Part shown: one piece after another, positions 16,797 through 25,554 of the stretch | Layout of the letters: each line of letters begins with the position of its first letter | Position numbering within the stretch: position 1 is the first letter of the stretch | Origin: Streptomyces sp. CG 926 | GTDB taxonomy: Bacteria; Actinomycetota; Actinomycetes; Streptomycetales; Streptomycetaceae | DNA length: 64,000 bases | Assembly (NCBI RefSeq): GCF_003148825.1 | Contig: NZ_QGGZ01000001.1 | Span: 310,001-374,000, forward strand | Reading direction: 5' to 3' | Made by a program: the position numbers and the translations under genes | Notes under the pieces: generated by a model | Database searches by the model: none | What the model saw: the letters and a program-made list of their open reading frames with translations, nothing else | Told to the model about the DNA's origin: nothing

Positions 16797-16809
16797 ACAG
16801 CAATACTGT
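16797..16809. promoter_or_regulatory. Inverted repeat between ligase and MerR genes
   Basis: ACAG-CAATA-CTGT lies in the 85-base divergent spacer, midway between the two starts. A short dyad of this kind between a MerR gene and its neighbour is the usual operator position; no clear promoter boxes with MerR spacing were assigned. Confidence 0.4.
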
Positions 16810-16847
16810 TGAACCCAAGCTGTGGAGCAGAGAGCGAGGCGCAGACG

Positions 16848-17579
16848 ATGGCCGACCAGGCACCCGAGCCGATGCTCACCGTCGACGAGCTGGCGACCAG
16901 GGCGGGCGTCACCGTGCGCACCGTTCGTTTCTACAGCACCCGCGGACTTTTGCCCCCTCCCGTGATCGGCCCTCGTCGGGTGGGGCACTACGGGCCGGAA
17001 CACCTGTCCCGGTTGGCGCTGATCGAGGAGCTGCAGCACCAGGGCATGACCCTGTCCGCCATCGAGCGCTATCTGGACGCGTTGCCGGACGACCTGAGCG
17101 CCCACGACCTGGCGATCCACCGGGCGATGGTGTCCAGTTGGGCTCCGGACGCGGCCCAGGAGGTGTCCCGGGAGGAGTTGGAGAAGCGTGCGGGCCGGAG
17201 CCTGTCGGACACCGATGTCCGGCGGCTGACGGCGATGAACGTGCTCGCCGCCGCCGGGGACGGGTTCCGGGTGGACGTGGGGCTGCTGAGGCTCGGGGTC
17301 GCGCTGCTCGACGTACCGATCGCCCACGAGACGATCCTGGCGGCACGCGGGGTACTGATGGAGCACACCCGGTCGGCGGCGCACGAGTTGACGGCGCTGT
17401 TCCGGGACGAGGTGTGGGGGCCGTTCACCCGGGACGAGAGTGATCCGGAGCGGGTGGAGTCGATGAAGGCGCTCTCCGCGCACATGCAGCCGATGGTGGT
17501 CCAGGCGCTGGTGACGGCCTTCCAGCGGTCGCTACGGGAGGAACTGCGGGCGGCGTTCGCCTCGGAACCGGAGACGTAG
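16848..17579 (+). CDS. MerR-family transcriptional regulator
   Basis: 243 residues. The N-terminal winged helix begins LTVDELATRAGVTVRTVRFY followed by STRGLLPPP and the wing RRVGHYGPEHLSRLALI; a coiled-coil-like helix (LSAIERYLDALPDDL) follows. The C-terminal 140 residues are helical with no Cys cluster, so an organic ligand is more likely than a metal. The divergent arrangement with the acyl-CoA ligase suggests control of fatty acid uptake or activation, perhaps by an acyl-CoA. Confidence 0.9.
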   Translation: MADQAPEPMLTVDELATRAGVTVRTVRFYSTRGLLPPPVIGPRRVGHYGPEHLSRLALIEELQHQGMTLSAIERYLDALPDDLSAHDLAIHRAMVSSWAPDAAQEVSREELEKRAGRSLSDTDVRRLTAMNVLAAAGDGFRVDVGLLRLGVALLDVPIAHETILAARGVLMEHTRSAAHELTALFRDEVWGPFTRDESDPERVESMKALSAHMQPMVVQALVTAFQRSLREELRAAFASEPET

Positions 17580-17666
17580 CCGGGGCGGACCGTGGGGCGC
17601 GCGGCCGCGCGGCCGGCAGGCTCCCCTGCCGGTCGTCACCGCTGCCGCCCGGGTAGGTTGCGGATC

Positions 17667-18341
17667 ATGGCTGTCATCCACCGCACCACCATGTCGCCCG
17701 GCAAGCTCGAACTCCTGGCCGGCTGGTTGCCCCTGCGCCCCTGGTACCGGGGCGGCTCGGGCGGTCCCCGGCTCGCCAAGGCCGGTGGTTTCCGGCTGGA
17801 CGACCCCGAGGGCGAGGTGGGCATCGAGTTCATGGTGGTCACCGACACCGCCGGGGACGAGCCGGTGAGCTATCTGGTCCCGCTGACCTACCGCGGAGCA
17901 CCGCTGAAGGGCGCCGAGGACGGCCTGATCGGCACCTCCGAGCACGGGGTGCTGGGCCGTCGCTGGATCTACGACGGGGCCCACGACCCGGTCCTGGTCG
18001 AGCAGTTGCTGTCCCTGCTCGCGGGCCGTACGACGGCCCAGGACCAGAACGCGAGCGACGCCCCCGACCCGACGGTCGAGGTCCTCGGCGAGGGGGCCGG
18101 GGTACAGCACGGCCTGACCGGCCCCGGGACGGTGACGGACACCGCCGACGCGAGCCTCGTCACCGTGGGCCCGTTCATGTCGGAAGGGCCGGTGTCGACC
18201 CTGACCGTGTCCCGCGTGCTGCTCGACGGTGTCGCCCCGGCCGGTGACGGCGCGGGGCGACGGGTCCTGGCCGGATGGACCGCCCCGGACGGCTCCCGAC
18301 GGCACGGGGTGTTCGCCCACCTGGCCGTGTCCGAGGGCTGA
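17667..18341 (+). CDS. Maltokinase N-cap-like protein
   Basis: 224 residues from ATG at 17667. The segment WLPLRPWYRGG followed by GFRLDDPEGEVGIEFMVV and the DEPVSYLVPLTYRGAPL strand matches the N-terminal cap domain of actinobacterial maltokinase (Pep2/Mak), but no kinase domain follows; such stand-alone caps are annotated in Streptomyces, sometimes as glucan branching proteins. Its role is unknown. It is convergent with the fadB-like gene across a strong terminator. Confidence 0.7.
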   Translation: MAVIHRTTMSPGKLELLAGWLPLRPWYRGGSGGPRLAKAGGFRLDDPEGEVGIEFMVVTDTAGDEPVSYLVPLTYRGAPLKGAEDGLIGTSEHGVLGRRWIYDGAHDPVLVEQLLSLLAGRTTAQDQNASDAPDPTVEVLGEGAGVQHGLTGPGTVTDTADASLVTVGPFMSEGPVSTLTVSRVLLDGVAPAGDGAGRRVLAGWTAPDGSRRHGVFAHLAVSEG

Positions 18342-18352
18342 CCGGAGGAACA

Positions 18353-18384
18353 CCTCGGGCCCGCCCCCGCGGGCGGGCCCGAGG
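18353..18384. terminator. Bidirectional terminator
   Basis: A perfect 14-pair stem (18353-18366 with 18371-18384, cctcgggcccgccc) around ccgc separates the convergent cap-domain gene and the acyl-CoA degradation operon. Confidence 0.9.
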
Positions 18385-18395
18385 CCGTCACCGGA

Positions 18396-20567
18396 TCAGT
18401 CCGTGTACGTCTCGCCGCGCTCCGCCTTCGCGACCAGCGAGGCCGGCGGGATGAAGCGCTCGCCGTACGTGTCGGCGAGCTCACGCGCCCGGGCCACGAA
18501 GCCGGACAGGCCGCCCTCGTAGCCGTTGATGTACTGGATCACGCCGCCCGTCCAGGCCGGGAAGCCGATGCCCATGATGGAGCCGATGTTGGCGTCGGCG
18601 ATCGAGGTGAGCACGCCCTCGTCGAGGCAGCGGACGGTGTCCAGGGCCTCGGAGAAGAGCATCCGCTCCTTCATGTCCTCGAACGGGATCTCGTACCCGG
18701 GCTTGGCGAAGTGCTCGCGCAGGCCCGGCCAGATGCGGGCGCGCTTGCCGGCCTCGTCGTACTCGTAGAAGCCCGCCCCGCCGCTGCGCCCGGGGCGCCC
18801 GAACTCGTCCACCATGCGGTCGATGACCGCGTCGGCCGGGTGCTCGGTCCACGCCTTGCCCTCGGCCTCGAAGGCCTTGCGGCTCTCGTTGCGGATCTTG
18901 CGCGGCAGGGTGAGGGTGAGCTCGTCCATCAGCGAGAGCACCTTGGCCGGGTATCCGGCCTGGGCGGCGGCCTGCTCGATCGAGGCGGGCTCGGCGCCCT
19001 CGCCGATCATCGCGACGCCCTCGTTGATGAACTGTCCGATGACGCGCGAGGTGAAGAAGCCGCGCGAGTCGTTGACCACGATCGGGGTCTTGTTGATCTG
19101 GCGGACCAGGTCGAAGGCGCGGGCGATGGCCTCGTCGCCGGTCCGCTCCCCCTTGATGATCTCCACGAGCGGCATCTTGTCGACGGGCGAGAAGAAGTGC
19201 AGGCCGATGAAGTCGACCGGCCGCGACACGCCTTCCGCGAGGCCCGTGATGGGCAGCGTGGAGGTGTTGGAGCACAGCAGCGCGTCCGGCTCGATGACGT
19301 CCTGGATCTCCTGGAACACCTTGTGCTTGAGCGCGGTGTCCTCGAAGACGGCCTCGATGACGGCGTCGCAGCCCGCGAGGTCGGCGGCGTTCGCGGTCGG
19401 GGTGATCCGGGCGAGCAGCTCGGCGCGCCCCGCCTCGGTGGTCCGGCCCCGGGAGAGCGCCTTGTCGAGCAGCTTCTCGGAGTACGCCTTGCCCTTGGCG
19501 GCGGCCTCGGCGGTGACGTCCTTGAGCACCACCTCGATGCCCGCGCGGGCGCAGGAGTAGGCGATGCCGGCGCCCATCATCCCGGCGCCGAGGACGGCGA
19601 CCTTGCGGACCTTCCGCGCCTCGACGCCCTGCGGGCGGCTGCGGCCCGCGTTGACGGCCTGGAGGTCGAAGAAGAACGCCTGGATCATGTTCTTGGCCGT
19701 CTGGCCGGTGACCAGCTCGGTGAAGTAGCGGGCCTCGATGGTCAGCGCGGTCTCGAAGTCCACCTGGGAGCCCTCGACGGCGCAGGCCAGGATGTTGCGC
19801 GGCGCCGGGTACGGGGCCCCGTTCAGCTGCTTCTTCAGGTTGGCCGGGAAGGCCGGGAGGTTGGCGGCGAACCGCGGGTTGGACGGCGTACCGCCCGGGA
19901 TCTTGTAGCCGGGTACGTCCCAGGGCTGCTTCGACTCGGGGTTCGCGTCGATGAAGGCGCGGGCCTTGGTCAGCATCTCCTCGGGGGTGGCGGCCAGTTC
20001 GTGCACGAGGCCGTTGTCCAGGGCGCGCTGCGGGGAGTACTGGGTGCCCTGGAGCAGCACCTTCAGCAGCGCGTCGGCGATGCCCATCAGGCGCACCGTA
20101 CGGGTGACACCGCCACCGGCGGGGAGCAGGCCCAGGGTGACCTCGGGCAGGCCGATCTTGGAGCCGGGCGCGTCGAGGGCGACGCGGTGGTGGGAGGCGA
20201 GGGCGATCTCGTAACCGCCGCCGAGGGCGGCGCCGTTGATGGCGGCCACGACGGGCTTGCCGAGGGTCTCGATCCGGCGCAGCGAGCGCTTGATCTCGGT
20301 GCCGGTGTCGAAGGCGATCTGCGCGTGCTCGGGGCGGAGCCGGATCATGTCCTTGAGGTCGCCGCCCGCGAAGAAGGTCTTCTTGGCGGAGGTGAAGATG
20401 ATGCCGCGGATGGAGTCCTTCTCGGCCTCGGCGCGGTCGGCGATCGCGGCGATGGAGTCCTTGAAGGCCTGGTTCATCGTGTTCGCGGACTGGTTGGGGT
20501 CGTCGAGGATCAGGGTGACGACGCCGGTCTCGTCCTGTTCCCAGCGGATCGTGGTGGACTCGCTCAT
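18396..20567 (-). CDS. fadB: FadB-type enoyl-CoA hydratase / 3-hydroxyacyl-CoA dehydrogenase
   Basis: About 723 residues, the usual bifunctional length. The N-terminal crotonase half has the oxyanion motifs FAGGDLKDMIRL and GAALGGGYEIALAS with catalytic Glu in GLPEVTLGLLP. The dehydrogenase half starts with the Rossmann motif VAVLGAGMMGAGIAYSCARA and includes GLHFFSPVDKMPLVEI and NDSRGFFTSRV. It performs hydration and NAD-dependent oxidation in beta-oxidation. It is the last gene of the operon, 45 bases after the thiolase, and ends before a strong terminator. GTG at 20573 is an alternative start. Confidence 0.95.
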   Translation of the reverse strand: MSESTTIRWEQDETGVVTLILDDPNQSANTMNQAFKDSIAAIADRAEAEKDSIRGIIFTSAKKTFFAGGDLKDMIRLRPEHAQIAFDTGTEIKRSLRRIETLGKPVVAAINGAALGGGYEIALASHHRVALDAPGSKIGLPEVTLGLLPAGGGVTRTVRLMGIADALLKVLLQGTQYSPQRALDNGLVHELAATPEEMLTKARAFIDANPESKQPWDVPGYKIPGGTPSNPRFAANLPAFPANLKKQLNGAPYPAPRNILACAVEGSQVDFETALTIEARYFTELVTGQTAKNMIQAFFFDLQAVNAGRSRPQGVEARKVRKVAVLGAGMMGAGIAYSCARAGIEVVLKDVTAEAAAKGKAYSEKLLDKALSRGRTTEAGRAELLARITPTANAADLAGCDAVIEAVFEDTALKHKVFQEIQDVIEPDALLCSNTSTLPITGLAEGVSRPVDFIGLHFFSPVDKMPLVEIIKGERTGDEAIARAFDLVRQINKTPIVVNDSRGFFTSRVIGQFINEGVAMIGEGAEPASIEQAAAQAGYPAKVLSLMDELTLTLPRKIRNESRKAFEAEGKAWTEHPADAVIDRMVDEFGRPGRSGGAGFYEYDEAGKRARIWPGLREHFAKPGYEIPFEDMKERMLFSEALDTVRCLDEGVLTSIADANIGSIMGIGFPAWTGGVIQYINGYEGGLSGFVARARELADTYGERFIPPASLVAKAERGETYTD

Positions 20568-20618
20568 GGTCACTGCTTTCGTTTCGGAAGGTCCGGTGGG
20601 CAGGGGGAACAGGTCGGA

Positions 20619-21833
20619 TCAGAGGCGTTCGACGATGGTGGCGACGCCCATGCCGCCGCCGACGCAGAGGGTGACGAGCCCGTAGCGCTTGTCCTGGCGC
20701 TCCAGCTCGTCGACGATCGTGCCGAGGATCATCGCGCCGGTGGCGCCGAGCGGGTGGCCGAGCGCGATGGCACCGCCGTTGACGTTGACCTTGTCGAGGG
20801 ACAGGCCCATGTCCTTGACGAAGCGCAGGACGACGCCGGCGAAGGCCTCGTTGATCTCGACCAGGTCGATGTCGTCGATGGTCAGCCCGGCCTTGGCGAG
20901 GGCCTTGCGGGTGGCCGGGGCCGGACCGGTGAGCATGATGGTGGGCTCGGAGCCGGAGACGGCCGCCGAGACGATCCGGGCGCGCGGGGTCAGGCCGTTG
21001 CGTTCGCCCGCCTCGCGGGAACCGATGGCGACGAGCGAGGCGCCGTCGACGATGCCGGAGGAGTTACCGGCGTGGTGGACGTGGTCGATCTTCTCGACCC
21101 AGTGGTACTTCTGCAGCGCGACCGCGTCGAAGCCGCCGAGGTCGCCGATGTCCGCGAAGGAGGGCTTCAGCTTGGCGAGGGTGTCGGCGGTGGTGCCGGG
21201 GCGGACGAACTCGTCGTGGTCCAGGACGATCAGGCCGTTGCGGTCGGTGACCGGGACCACGGACTTCGCGAAGCGGCCGTCCTTGATGGCGGCGGCGGCG
21301 CGCTCCTGCGACAGGGCCGCGTACTCGTCCACGTCGCGCCGGGAGAAGCCCTCGATGGTGGCGATCAGGTCGGCGCCGATGCCCTGCGGGACGAAGCCGG
21401 TGTCCCAGTTGGTCATCGGGTCGGCGAACCAGGCGCCGCCGTCGGAGGCCATCGGGACGCGGGACATGGACTCCACGCCGCCGGCGAGGACCAGGTCCTC
21501 CCAGCCGGAGCGGACCTTCGCGGCGGCCAGGTTGACGGCCTCCAGGCCGGAGGCGCAGAAGCGGTTCTCCTGTACGCCGGCCACGGTGTCCGGGAGTCCG
21601 GCGGCGATGGCCGCGATCCGGGCGATGTCGGAGCCCTGGTCGCCGACCGGGCCGACGACGCCGAGCACGATGTCGTCGATGGTGGCGGGGTCCAGGCCCG
21701 GGTTGCGCTCGCGCAGGGCGTCGATGAGTCCGACGACCAGGTCGATCGGCTTGGTGCCGTGCAGGGCGCCATTGGCCTTGCCGCGGCCGCGCGGGGTGCG
21801 GATCGCGTCGTATACGTAAGCTTCGGTGCTCAC
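20619..21833 (-). CDS. fadA: Acetyl-CoA C-acyltransferase (thiolase)
   Basis: 404 residues. The acyl-accepting Cys lies in [14 protein letters not shown], the catalytic His in [16 protein letters not shown], and the second Cys in [10 protein letters not shown]. The enzyme cleaves 3-ketoacyl-CoA to acetyl-CoA and shortened acyl-CoA, working with the adjacent FadB as the trifunctional complex equivalent. It lies 94 bases after the acyl-CoA dehydrogenase in the same operon. Confidence 0.95.
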   Translation of the reverse strand: MSTEAYVYDAIRTPRGRGKANGALHGTKPIDLVVGLIDALRERNPGLDPATIDDIVLGVVGPVGDQGSDIARIAAIAAGLPDTVAGVQENRFCASGLEAVNLAAAKVRSGWEDLVLAGGVESMSRVPMASDGGAWFADPMTNWDTGFVPQGIGADLIATIEGFSRRDVDEYAALSQERAAAAIKDGRFAKSVVPVTDRNGLIVLDHDEFVRPGTTADTLAKLKPSFADIGDLGGFDAVALQKYHWVEKIDHVHHAGNSSGIVDGASLVAIGSREAGERNGLTPRARIVSAAVSGSEPTIMLTGPAPATRKALAKAGLTIDDIDLVEINEAFAGVVLRFVKDMGLSLDKVNVNGGAIALGHPLGATGAMILGTIVDELERQDKRYGLVTLCVGGGMGVATIVERL

Positions 21834-21870
21834 TGGTCAAGCCTTTCGGAGGTGTCCAGGGGGAGGAAGG

Positions 21871-21900
21871 AGGAGCTCGGCGGTAGCAGGAGCTCGGCGG
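21871..21900. repeat. 13-bp direct repeat in operon spacer
   Basis: aggagctcggcgg occurs at 21871-21883 and 21888-21900 in the 94-base spacer between the acyl-CoA dehydrogenase and thiolase genes. It may be only a local duplication. Confidence 0.6.
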
Positions 21901-21927
21901 AGGTGGGAGTGCGGCGGAAGAGGGAGT

Positions 21928-23070
21928 TCAGCCGAGCAGGGAACGGCCGATGATCTCCTTCATGATCTCGGTCGTGCCGCCGTAGATGGTCTGGATGCGA
22001 CCGTCGACGAAAGCCCGGGCGACCCGGTATTCGGTCATGTAGCCGTAGCCGCCGTGCAGTTGCAGGCAGCGGTCGGCGACGCGCTTTTGCAGTTCGGTGG
22101 CCCACCACTTGGCCATCGAGGCGTGCACGTGGTCCAGTTCGCCGTTGGAGTGGTCGGCGATGCAGCGGTCGAGGAAGGTCCGGGTGACGGCGACCTCGGT
22201 GGCCATCTCCGCCATCTCGAACCGGATGTGCTGCAGCTTGGCCAGCGGACGGCCGAAGGCCTCGCGTTCCTTCACGTACCGGGTGGTGATCTCCAGCAGA
22301 TGCTCGGCGGCCGCGATACCGGCCATCGCGATGCCCATCCGCTCCTGTGCGAGGTTGGTCATCAGGTGGACGAAGGCGCCGTTCAGCTCGCCGAGCAGGT
22401 TCTCCTTCGGGACGCGTACGTCGTTGAAGAAGAGCTCGGCGGTGTCCTGGGACTTCTGGCCGATCTTGTCGAGGTTGCGGCCGCGCTCGAAGCCCTCCGC
22501 GCCGCGCTCGACGACCAGCAGCGACAGGCCGTGCGCCCCGCCCTCGGGGGTGGTCTTCGCGACCACGATCACCAGGTCGGCGAGGATACCGTTGGAGATG
22601 AAGGTCTTGGAGCCGTTCAGCACCCAGTGGTCGCCCCGGTCCTCGGCGGTGGTCCGGATCCCCTGCAGGTCGGAGCCGGCGCCCGGTTCGGTCATCGCGA
22701 TCGCGGTGACGGTCTCGCCGGAGCAGAATCCGGGCAGCCAACGGCGCTTCTGCTCCTCGGTGGCGAGCGAGGTCAGGTAGGGCCCGATGATGTCGTTGTG
22801 CAGGCCGATGGCCAGCCCGGGGGCGCCCGCGCGGGTGAACTCCTCGGCGATCACGGCGGCGTAGCGGAAGTCGGTGTTCCCACCGCCGCCGTACTCCTCC
22901 GGGACGGCGAGGCCCAGCAGTCCCTGGCGGCCCGCGGCCCGCCAGGCCTCACGGCTGACGATGCCGTCCTTCTCCCACTGCTCGTAGTGCGGCAGCACCT
23001 CCTTGGCGAGGAAGGTGCGTACGGTCTCGCGGAACGCCTCGTGGTCGGCGTCGAAGATCTGGCGTTTCAT
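21928..23070 (-). CDS. Acyl-CoA dehydrogenase
   Basis: 380 residues from ATG at 23070, with GGGAG upstream. The FAD-contacting motifs ITAIAMTEPGAGSDLQGI-like (TAIAMTEPGAGSDLQG) and WVLNGSKTFISNG are present, and the catalytic Glu is in IYGGTTEIMKEI. The C-terminal LQLHGGYGYMTEYRVARA contacts FAD across the dimer. It makes the trans-2-enoyl-CoA used by FadB. It lies 11 bases after the LLM oxidoreductase gene. Confidence 0.95.
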   Translation of the reverse strand: MKRQIFDADHEAFRETVRTFLAKEVLPHYEQWEKDGIVSREAWRAAGRQGLLGLAVPEEYGGGGNTDFRYAAVIAEEFTRAGAPGLAIGLHNDIIGPYLTSLATEEQKRRWLPGFCSGETVTAIAMTEPGAGSDLQGIRTTAEDRGDHWVLNGSKTFISNGILADLVIVVAKTTPEGGAHGLSLLVVERGAEGFERGRNLDKIGQKSQDTAELFFNDVRVPKENLLGELNGAFVHLMTNLAQERMGIAMAGIAAAEHLLEITTRYVKEREAFGRPLAKLQHIRFEMAEMATEVAVTRTFLDRCIADHSNGELDHVHASMAKWWATELQKRVADRCLQLHGGYGYMTEYRVARAFVDGRIQTIYGGTTEIMKEIIGRSLLG

Positions 23071-23081
23071 CGGACGGCTCC

Positions 23082-24107
23082 CTAAAGCCAGTTCTTGACG
23101 GTTTCGATCAGCTTGGCCGGCTCGGGTCCGACCGGGGTGACGTTGAGCATGGTGACGCCCGCCTCGCGGAAGGCCTCGACGCGCTCGCGTACGTAGCCCT
23201 CGGGCCCGCACAGCGTCATCAGCTCGCAGAACTCGTCCGGTACGGCAGCGGCGGCGTCGCGCTTACGGCCGGCGAGGTAAAGCTCCTGGATCCGCCGGGC
23301 CTCTTCCTCGTAGCCGTAGGCGACGGCCAGGTCGTTGTAGAAGTTGTTGCCGACCGCGCCCATCCCGCCGACGTACAGGGCGATCTGCGGGCGCGCGAGG
23401 TCCCGTACGGCGGCCGCGTCGTCGCCGATGGCGAGCAGGCCGCCCGCGACGGTCTGCAGCGGGCCGAGCTCCGGCGACCGCTTGGTCGCGCCCTCGGCGA
23501 GCGGGCCGCCCCAGACCGCGGCGGCCTTCTCCGGGATGAACAGCGTGGGCAGCCAGCCGTCCGCGATCTCGGCGGTCAGCCGCACGTTGGCCGGGCCGAG
23601 CGAGGCGACGTACACGGGGATCGTGGGGCGGACCGGCCGGGTGAGGATCTTCAGCGGCTTACCGAGCCCGGTGCCGCGCTCCGGCGGCAGCGGCATGTCG
23701 GTGATGCCGTGGTGGTCGATCGTCTCGCGGCGCCAGATGCGCCGGCACAGCTCGACCGTCTCGCGGGTCCGGCCGAGCGGCTTGTCGTACGGCATCCCGT
23801 GCCAGCCCTCGACGACCTGCGGGCCGGACGCGCCGAGGCCGAGCAGCGCCCGGCCGCCGGAGAGCGCGTCCAGGCCGGCGGCGGTCTGCGCGATGAGGCC
23901 GGGGGTGCGCGAGTAGACGTTCAGGATGGCCGAGCCGATCTTCAGCCGCTCGGTGCGGGCGGCGAGATAGCCCATGATCGTCGGGGAGTCGAACCCCCAG
24001 GCCTCGGCCACCCATACCGCGTCGAGTCCGGCCGACTCCAGCGCGGCGGCCTGGTCGGCGGCCCGGCGCGGGTCGCCCGCGTAGTCGAGCATCATCGACA
24101 GTTCCAT
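23082..24107 (-). CDS. LLM-class F420-dependent oxidoreductase
   Basis: 341 residues. It is a luciferase-like TIM barrel: MELSMMLDYAGDPRRAADQA, ESAGLDAVWVAEAWGFDSP, KIGSAILNVYSRTPGLIAQT and LLGLGASGPQVVEGWHG are typical of F420-using members that reduce or oxidise an organic substrate. Its ATG overlaps the stop of the CoA-transferase gene (TGATG), so the two are coupled. Placement in a beta-oxidation-like operon suggests action on an acyl-CoA or sterol-like side-chain intermediate; this is inference. Confidence 0.92.
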   Translation of the reverse strand: MELSMMLDYAGDPRRAADQAAALESAGLDAVWVAEAWGFDSPTIMGYLAARTERLKIGSAILNVYSRTPGLIAQTAAGLDALSGGRALLGLGASGPQVVEGWHGMPYDKPLGRTRETVELCRRIWRRETIDHHGITDMPLPPERGTGLGKPLKILTRPVRPTIPVYVASLGPANVRLTAEIADGWLPTLFIPEKAAAVWGGPLAEGATKRSPELGPLQTVAGGLLAIGDDAAAVRDLARPQIALYVGGMGAVGNNFYNDLAVAYGYEEEARRIQELYLAGRKRDAAAAVPDEFCELMTLCGPEGYVRERVEAFREAGVTMLNVTPVGPEPAKLIETVKNWL

Positions 24108-25267
24108 CAGTTCTCCCCCTTCTCCTTCACGAGCAGTGCCGGCACGTCCCAGTCGGCCGCGACCGACTCGGTGTGCGCGCCCGGCAGCGCCGGACCTGTG
24201 GTGAGCGCGCCCGGAGTCGTCGAGAAGCGGGGCGCGGGCGCGGGCTGGACGATCCCGCCGAAGTCGGTGAAGGTCCCACGGGCGGCGAGGTGCGGGTGGT
24301 CCGGGGCCTCGCGCAGCGAGAGCACGGGCGCGACGCACGCGTCGCTCCCGTCGAAGACGGCGGTCCACTCCGCGCGCGTACGGGTTCTGAAGCGCGCGGC
24401 GACGACCTCCCGCAGCTCGCCCCAGCGGGCGAGGTCCTTGCGGGCCGGGGCCTGGTCCTGGATGCCGAGGAGCGCCACGAAGGTGTCGTAGAACTGCTGC
24501 TCCAGCGCGCCGACCGCCATGTACAGGCCGTCCGAGGTCTCGTAGGTGCCGTAGAAGGGGCAGCCGCCGTCGAGGAGGTTGGCCCCGCGGCGGTCCTGCC
24601 AGCCGCCCGCCGCCATCATGCCGTGGATCATGGCGGTGAGGTGGGCGGTGCCGTCGACGATGGCCGCGTCGACGACCTGGCCGGCGCCGGTGGCGCGGGC
24701 GTGGTGCAGGGCGGCGAGGACCCCGATGACCAGGTAGAGCGAGCCGCCCGCGTAGTCCCCGACCAGGTTCGCAGGGACGGCCGGCGGCTCCCCCGGCTTC
24801 CCGATCATGCCGAGGGCGCCGGTGACGGCGATGTACGCGATGTCGTGCCCGGCGGTCTCCGCGAGCGGGCCGTCCTGGCCCCAGCCGGTCATCCGGCCGT
24901 AGACGAGCTTCGGATTGCGGGCGTGGCACTGCTCCGGTCCGACCCCGAGGCGCTCGGCCACCCCCGGCCGGAACCCTTCGACGAGCACGTCGGCCCGCTC
25001 GACCAGGTCCAGGACGCGGGCGGGCCCGTCGGCGGCCTTGAGATCGAGCAGGACGGACCGTTTGCCGCGGTTGGTGATGTCGTAGGCCGGATCGACCGCG
25101 AGCGCGCCACCGCCGGGCCGGTCCACCCGTACGACGTCGGCGCCCAGGTCGGCGAGGAGCATGGCGGCGAACGGTCCGGGGCCGATGCCCGCCAGTTCGA
25201 CGACGCGCACCCCGGCGAGCGGGCCGGGCCCGCTCGCGTCCCGGTTCCCGTTCCCTGTCACTGCCAT
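24107..25267 (-). CDS. CaiB/BaiF CoA-transferase, alpha-methylacyl-CoA racemase type
   Basis: 386 residues from ATG at 25267; GGGGG precedes it. The family III CoA-transferase fold is shown by LAGVRVVELAGIGPGPFAAM, ADVVRVDRPGGG, VLVEGFRPGVAERLG and the catalytic Asp in NLVGDYAGGSLYL. The AGIGPGPF and early GDY motifs favour alpha-methylacyl-CoA racemase, which flips the 2-methyl stereocentre so branched acyl-CoAs can enter beta-oxidation. It is the first gene of the operon and is read from the promoter at 25343-25371. Confidence 0.93.
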   Translation of the reverse strand: MAVTGNGNRDASGPGPLAGVRVVELAGIGPGPFAAMLLADLGADVVRVDRPGGGALAVDPAYDITNRGKRSVLLDLKAADGPARVLDLVERADVLVEGFRPGVAERLGVGPEQCHARNPKLVYGRMTGWGQDGPLAETAGHDIAYIAVTGALGMIGKPGEPPAVPANLVGDYAGGSLYLVIGVLAALHHARATGAGQVVDAAIVDGTAHLTAMIHGMMAAGGWQDRRGANLLDGGCPFYGTYETSDGLYMAVGALEQQFYDTFVALLGIQDQAPARKDLARWGELREVVAARFRTRTRAEWTAVFDGSDACVAPVLSLREAPDHPHLAARGTFTDFGGIVQPAPAPRFSTTPGALTTGPALPGAHTESVAADWDVPALLVKEKGEN

Positions 25268-25342
25268 CGGGCCCCCAGCGGCTCTGGTGTGCATGGTGTG
25301 CGTGGTGTGCGGCTATGTGACACAACTGATGTAACACCAGTG

Positions 25343-25371
25343 ATGCTAGGAACGTGTTCCATCGAACACAA
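25343..25371 (-). promoter_or_regulatory. Promoter and palindromic operator of acyl-CoA degradation operon
   Basis: On the minus strand TTGTGT (25371-25366), a 17-base spacer and TAGCAT (25348-25343) form a good vegetative promoter about 70 bases before the CoA-transferase start. Two overlapping dyads lie in the spacer and -35: GGAAC-GT-GTTCC (25349-25360) and GTGTTC-CATC-GAACAC (25354-25369). The first has the AAC-N2-GTT core known from KstR-type TetR repressors of sterol and lipid genes. A repressor bound here would block polymerase. Confidence 0.65.
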
Positions 25372-25554
25372 GCCCCCGGGCGGGGCTCCCGGGGGATCAC
25401 CCGGCCCCGGAGCGCCCGGCTCGGCGCGCCGTTCTCCGCCGCCCGGCGCGCCGTACGCCGCTCGCACCCGCTCGCACCCGCCCGTACCCGCTCGTCCACG
25501 CGGCCGAGCATCGCGCTAGCCTCGGCCACCGACACCCCCTGGGAGGAGCCGCTC

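Noticed and set aside
18711..21953. 1080-codon open frame opposite fadB and fadA
   Set aside because: Same codon-bias shadow; the minus strand has complete catalytic motifs for both enzymes.
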